NCBI GenBank assembly: GCA_029817715.1
Contig: JARUPY010000564.1
Coordinates: forward strand, 1 to 64,000
Source: Melastoma dodecandrum
Lineage: Eukaryota; Streptophyta; Magnoliopsida; Myrtales; Melastomataceae
Direction: 5' to 3'
Length of the DNA stretch: 64,000 nt
Made by a program: the position numbers and the translations under genes
Shown here: piece after piece, positions 61,901-64,000 of the stretch
Layout of the letters: every line of letters starts with the position of its first letter
How positions within the stretch are numbered: position 1 is the first letter of the stretch
The notes under the pieces: generated by a model
The model's database searches: none
What the model saw: the letters and a program-made list of their open reading frames with translations, nothing else
Told to the model about the DNA's origin: nothing

Positions 61901-64000
61901 TGCCACATCAAGCCATGTGGAATATGCTCCGATCGTCAAGCAAACTGAAAAATGTAGAAAAAACAGGGCATCCTTAATGGGAAGTAGTGTTACGACAATG
62001 GTACCAGTGCAATGTTCACAAAATGCCACCTTGAGAAGAGTATGAAAAAATAAAGGCACATCATTTACTACAGTCATAGTATTTTAAATGGATAAATTGA
62101 ATGCAACGATGCCTTACCAGTTTGGAGAAGCTGGGGTTGTTGAGGAAGCTTAGGAAGCAAAGTCATGATCTAAACATTAAGAAAAGCAACATATATTAGA
62201 TTTCTCTGAGAGACTATTACATGAATATGGGATAAAAGAGGCAAATCAAGCAGGACAACTCGGAATTAATGAGATGATAACCCTATGAATCATAGAATTT
62301 TCAAGACGGGCTAAGTAAAGCGCAGCTTAGAGGATTTTCATTACCAGGGGCATGACATCCGTCTCGGTAGTAGAAACATACTGCGATATTTTACAGATGC
62401 AGAACAAAGCAGCCTCCACCGGACGCCATTGACTTAGCTCTCCATTGGCAGAACTTGCTCCAGCCTTTGGTAAGAAATTTAACATGTCAAACACGCTAAG
62501 GACTAAATTCTTCATTGCTAGGGGAGGGCAGATTCTATGAGAATCCACATTATCATATCTCAGAGGTGTTGACTGAGACCGGAAAGCAGAATACTTATAT
62601 CTAGAACATAGACCGCGTTATCAAGATAAAACAATTATCGTAGCAGAATAATTTATGATCATTGCATGACGAAAACAGCATACACAGGAAAGTACTTGTG
62701 CCCATACAACAACCACGCCGGAAAAAAAGCTTCTGATATGCAGAATTCCAAATTTAAGAAAAAAAAAATAAAACAAGAGGGAAGACGGCAAGTAATTAAT
62801 TGTCAAAATACCCTGTTCAACACACCTCCAAAAGTTTTGCATAGAGAATCTTCAACGCTGCATCTCCACCTAAAACTGAAGCAGCATCAAGTAGTACATC
62901 CACGGCAGCTAGCAACAGATAATGTTTAATCAGGCATAAAAACATGCTAGGTTTCACTGATGACACGGCTATACAATATAAATGCAACTAATGGAAAGAG
63001 ATTTCGTCACAAGGACAGAATAAAGTCATAGAATCTTGTTTTCTAAGTTTTTCTTTCTTTTTTTTTTTGGGGGGGGGGGGGGTGTTGGTGTTGACACAAT
63101 GGCAAAGTATATACTCATGGGAATGCAACTTTTTCCAATCAGAAACCCCAAAATTCAGGGTCATATTAATTGTTCCTAGCAGAGGGAAAGGACTTCCAAG
63201 TCCTCGGACAGTAATGAAACTACCAGTCCAGAGAAAGAAGTGAGAACGGGATTAGCTTATTACCAAATCTAGTATGCTTTAAGTCCTTAAGGTCCTCGAG
63301 TGAAAGGTCTTGATAGTCTTCAGGATACTGGACCCGAAAGCATGCCTATAGAGGTTGAACACAAGTATAAGAGATTGACATAATCTAAACAGGGGTACTC
63401 ATGTAAACTTCAGATGCCTTTGTAGAGGAATAAATTCTGATTCAAATAATACACATTTTTATGAATAGATCAGGCACCCTTTAATCAAAGAAACTGTAAA
63501 AGCATTATTTGAGTAGTTTAATAACAAAATATCGTAATTGTCACGGAAATAAAGCAATTCATAAAGTCCCCAGAAAGAAAGCCAAGTACATCGTCCCGTC
63601 AGAAATCCAAACTGTCGACTCACCAAGGAAACAAGTGTCTCATAAACAGAGCGAAAAATCTGTAACCGACGGGCTTTTTCAGCTTCAATATTTAGTTCAT
63701 CGCCAAATGAAGCATATGAATCCCTGACAAAACAAACGAGCATTGAGACAAAACATTGTAAAAATCTTCTTACGTGCTTTCTAGGTAGAGGCTCTTGGTA
63801 GCAGCTGAAAACCCCAAACTCTCACTTATACAACTTTAAGTGTGCCCGTCCGTGCAAAAGCCCAGGTTAGCATAACAAACTCCTGCCCTAGACTAAATAA
63901 TTAAAGACGTGGTAGATTTACCTCTTGGTTAACTGAACTTGAAGATAATGCCAAAAGTTAAAGGTCATTGAAGCAATGTCAAATTCAGGGTATGAAGCAA
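58959..64000 (-). CDS. MOS14: Transportin-SR / importin-13-like nuclear import receptor (MOS14), C-terminal part
   Basis: The gene enters at the right edge and ends at 58959. Seventeen exons were read: 63922-64000+, 63624-63723, 63264-63345, 62826-62908, 62345-62572 (start approximate), 62118-62169, 61789-61944, 61212-61335, 61036-61117, 60877-60965, 60711-60785, 60582-60636, 60216-60335, 60033-60125, 59814-59959, 59506-59683 and 58959-59243. They give about 675 residues in phase, against roughly 960 for the whole protein. Diagnostic stretches are WHYLQVQLTKR, DVLLDAASVLGGDAALKILY, HIDRMAYIFRYV, RTMESLCRACKYA, QQHHQPCFLYLSSEVIKIFG, TARPDIADDCFLLASRC and NRTVQEIVQAALRPLEL. The HEAT-repeat receptor imports SR splicing factors and is needed for immunity in Arabidopsis. 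No lesions were seen. Confidence 0.93.

Overview
The window reads as nuclear DNA of a flowering plant, probably a eudicot; nothing here fixes the lineage more closely. It is gene-dense. Most genes are split by short GT-AG introns, several proteins are plant-specific (a type-A response regulator, a membrane-anchored group I formin, SDH7, a SHAQK-type MYB, a DUF4228 protein), and the spacers are AT-rich with microsatellites, long poly-G/poly-C runs and cut-and-paste transposons. Exon limits were read by hand from splice sites, reading phase and recalled family conservation. No search or alignment program was run.

Layout, left to right. At 1-3.1 kb lies a decayed callose synthase (minus). At 6.8-11.2 kb is a long-TIR transposon, probably Mutator-like, with arrays of a short palindrome at both ends and a broken plant-mobile-domain gene. 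A nucleobase-ascorbate transporter (plus) fills 13.9-17.9 kb. A DUF4228 protein (plus) is at 21.5-22.3 kb. A damaged two-LIM gene (minus) is at 24.5-25.6 kb. SDH7 (minus) and a DCC/DUF393 protein (plus) diverge around 27.6 kb. An EDEM-like alpha-mannosidase of the MNS5 type (minus, 29.5-33.0 kb) and an S6-kinase-type AGC kinase (plus, 33.6-35.7 kb) form a second divergent pair. Then come a one-repeat MYB (minus, 37.7-39.1 kb), a tiny one-TM protein (plus, 39.9-40.1 kb), a group I formin (minus, 40.5-42.8 kb) and a type-A response regulator (minus, 44.0-45.1 kb).

From 46 to 49 kb there is a roughly 575-bp MITE and a 1.8-kb hAT element with an N-truncated transposase. The hAT lies in or next to the last intron of a chloroplast ccdA-type gene (minus, 48.9-51.1 kb) whose final exon could not be found. 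An ALDH10-type aminoaldehyde/betaine-aldehyde dehydrogenase with a peroxisomal SKL tail (minus, 51.3-55.0 kb), a small conserved protein (minus, 55.6-55.9 kb), an RsmG-type rRNA methyltransferase (minus, 56.6-58.4 kb) and the C-terminal two thirds of a MOS14/transportin-SR importin (minus, 59.0 kb to the right edge) complete the window.

The genes are a normal mixed plant neighbourhood, not one pathway. Several concern organelles: SDH7 in mitochondria, CcdA in thylakoids, RsmG probably in plastids, ALDH10 in peroxisomes. The unusual material is the PMD transposon, the hAT/ccdA junction, two pseudogenes or damaged genes with independent lesions, and two GC-AG introns in one transporter. Single-base frame breaks recur in otherwise intact genes (LIM, DCC, ccdA), so residual assembly indels must be kept in mind.
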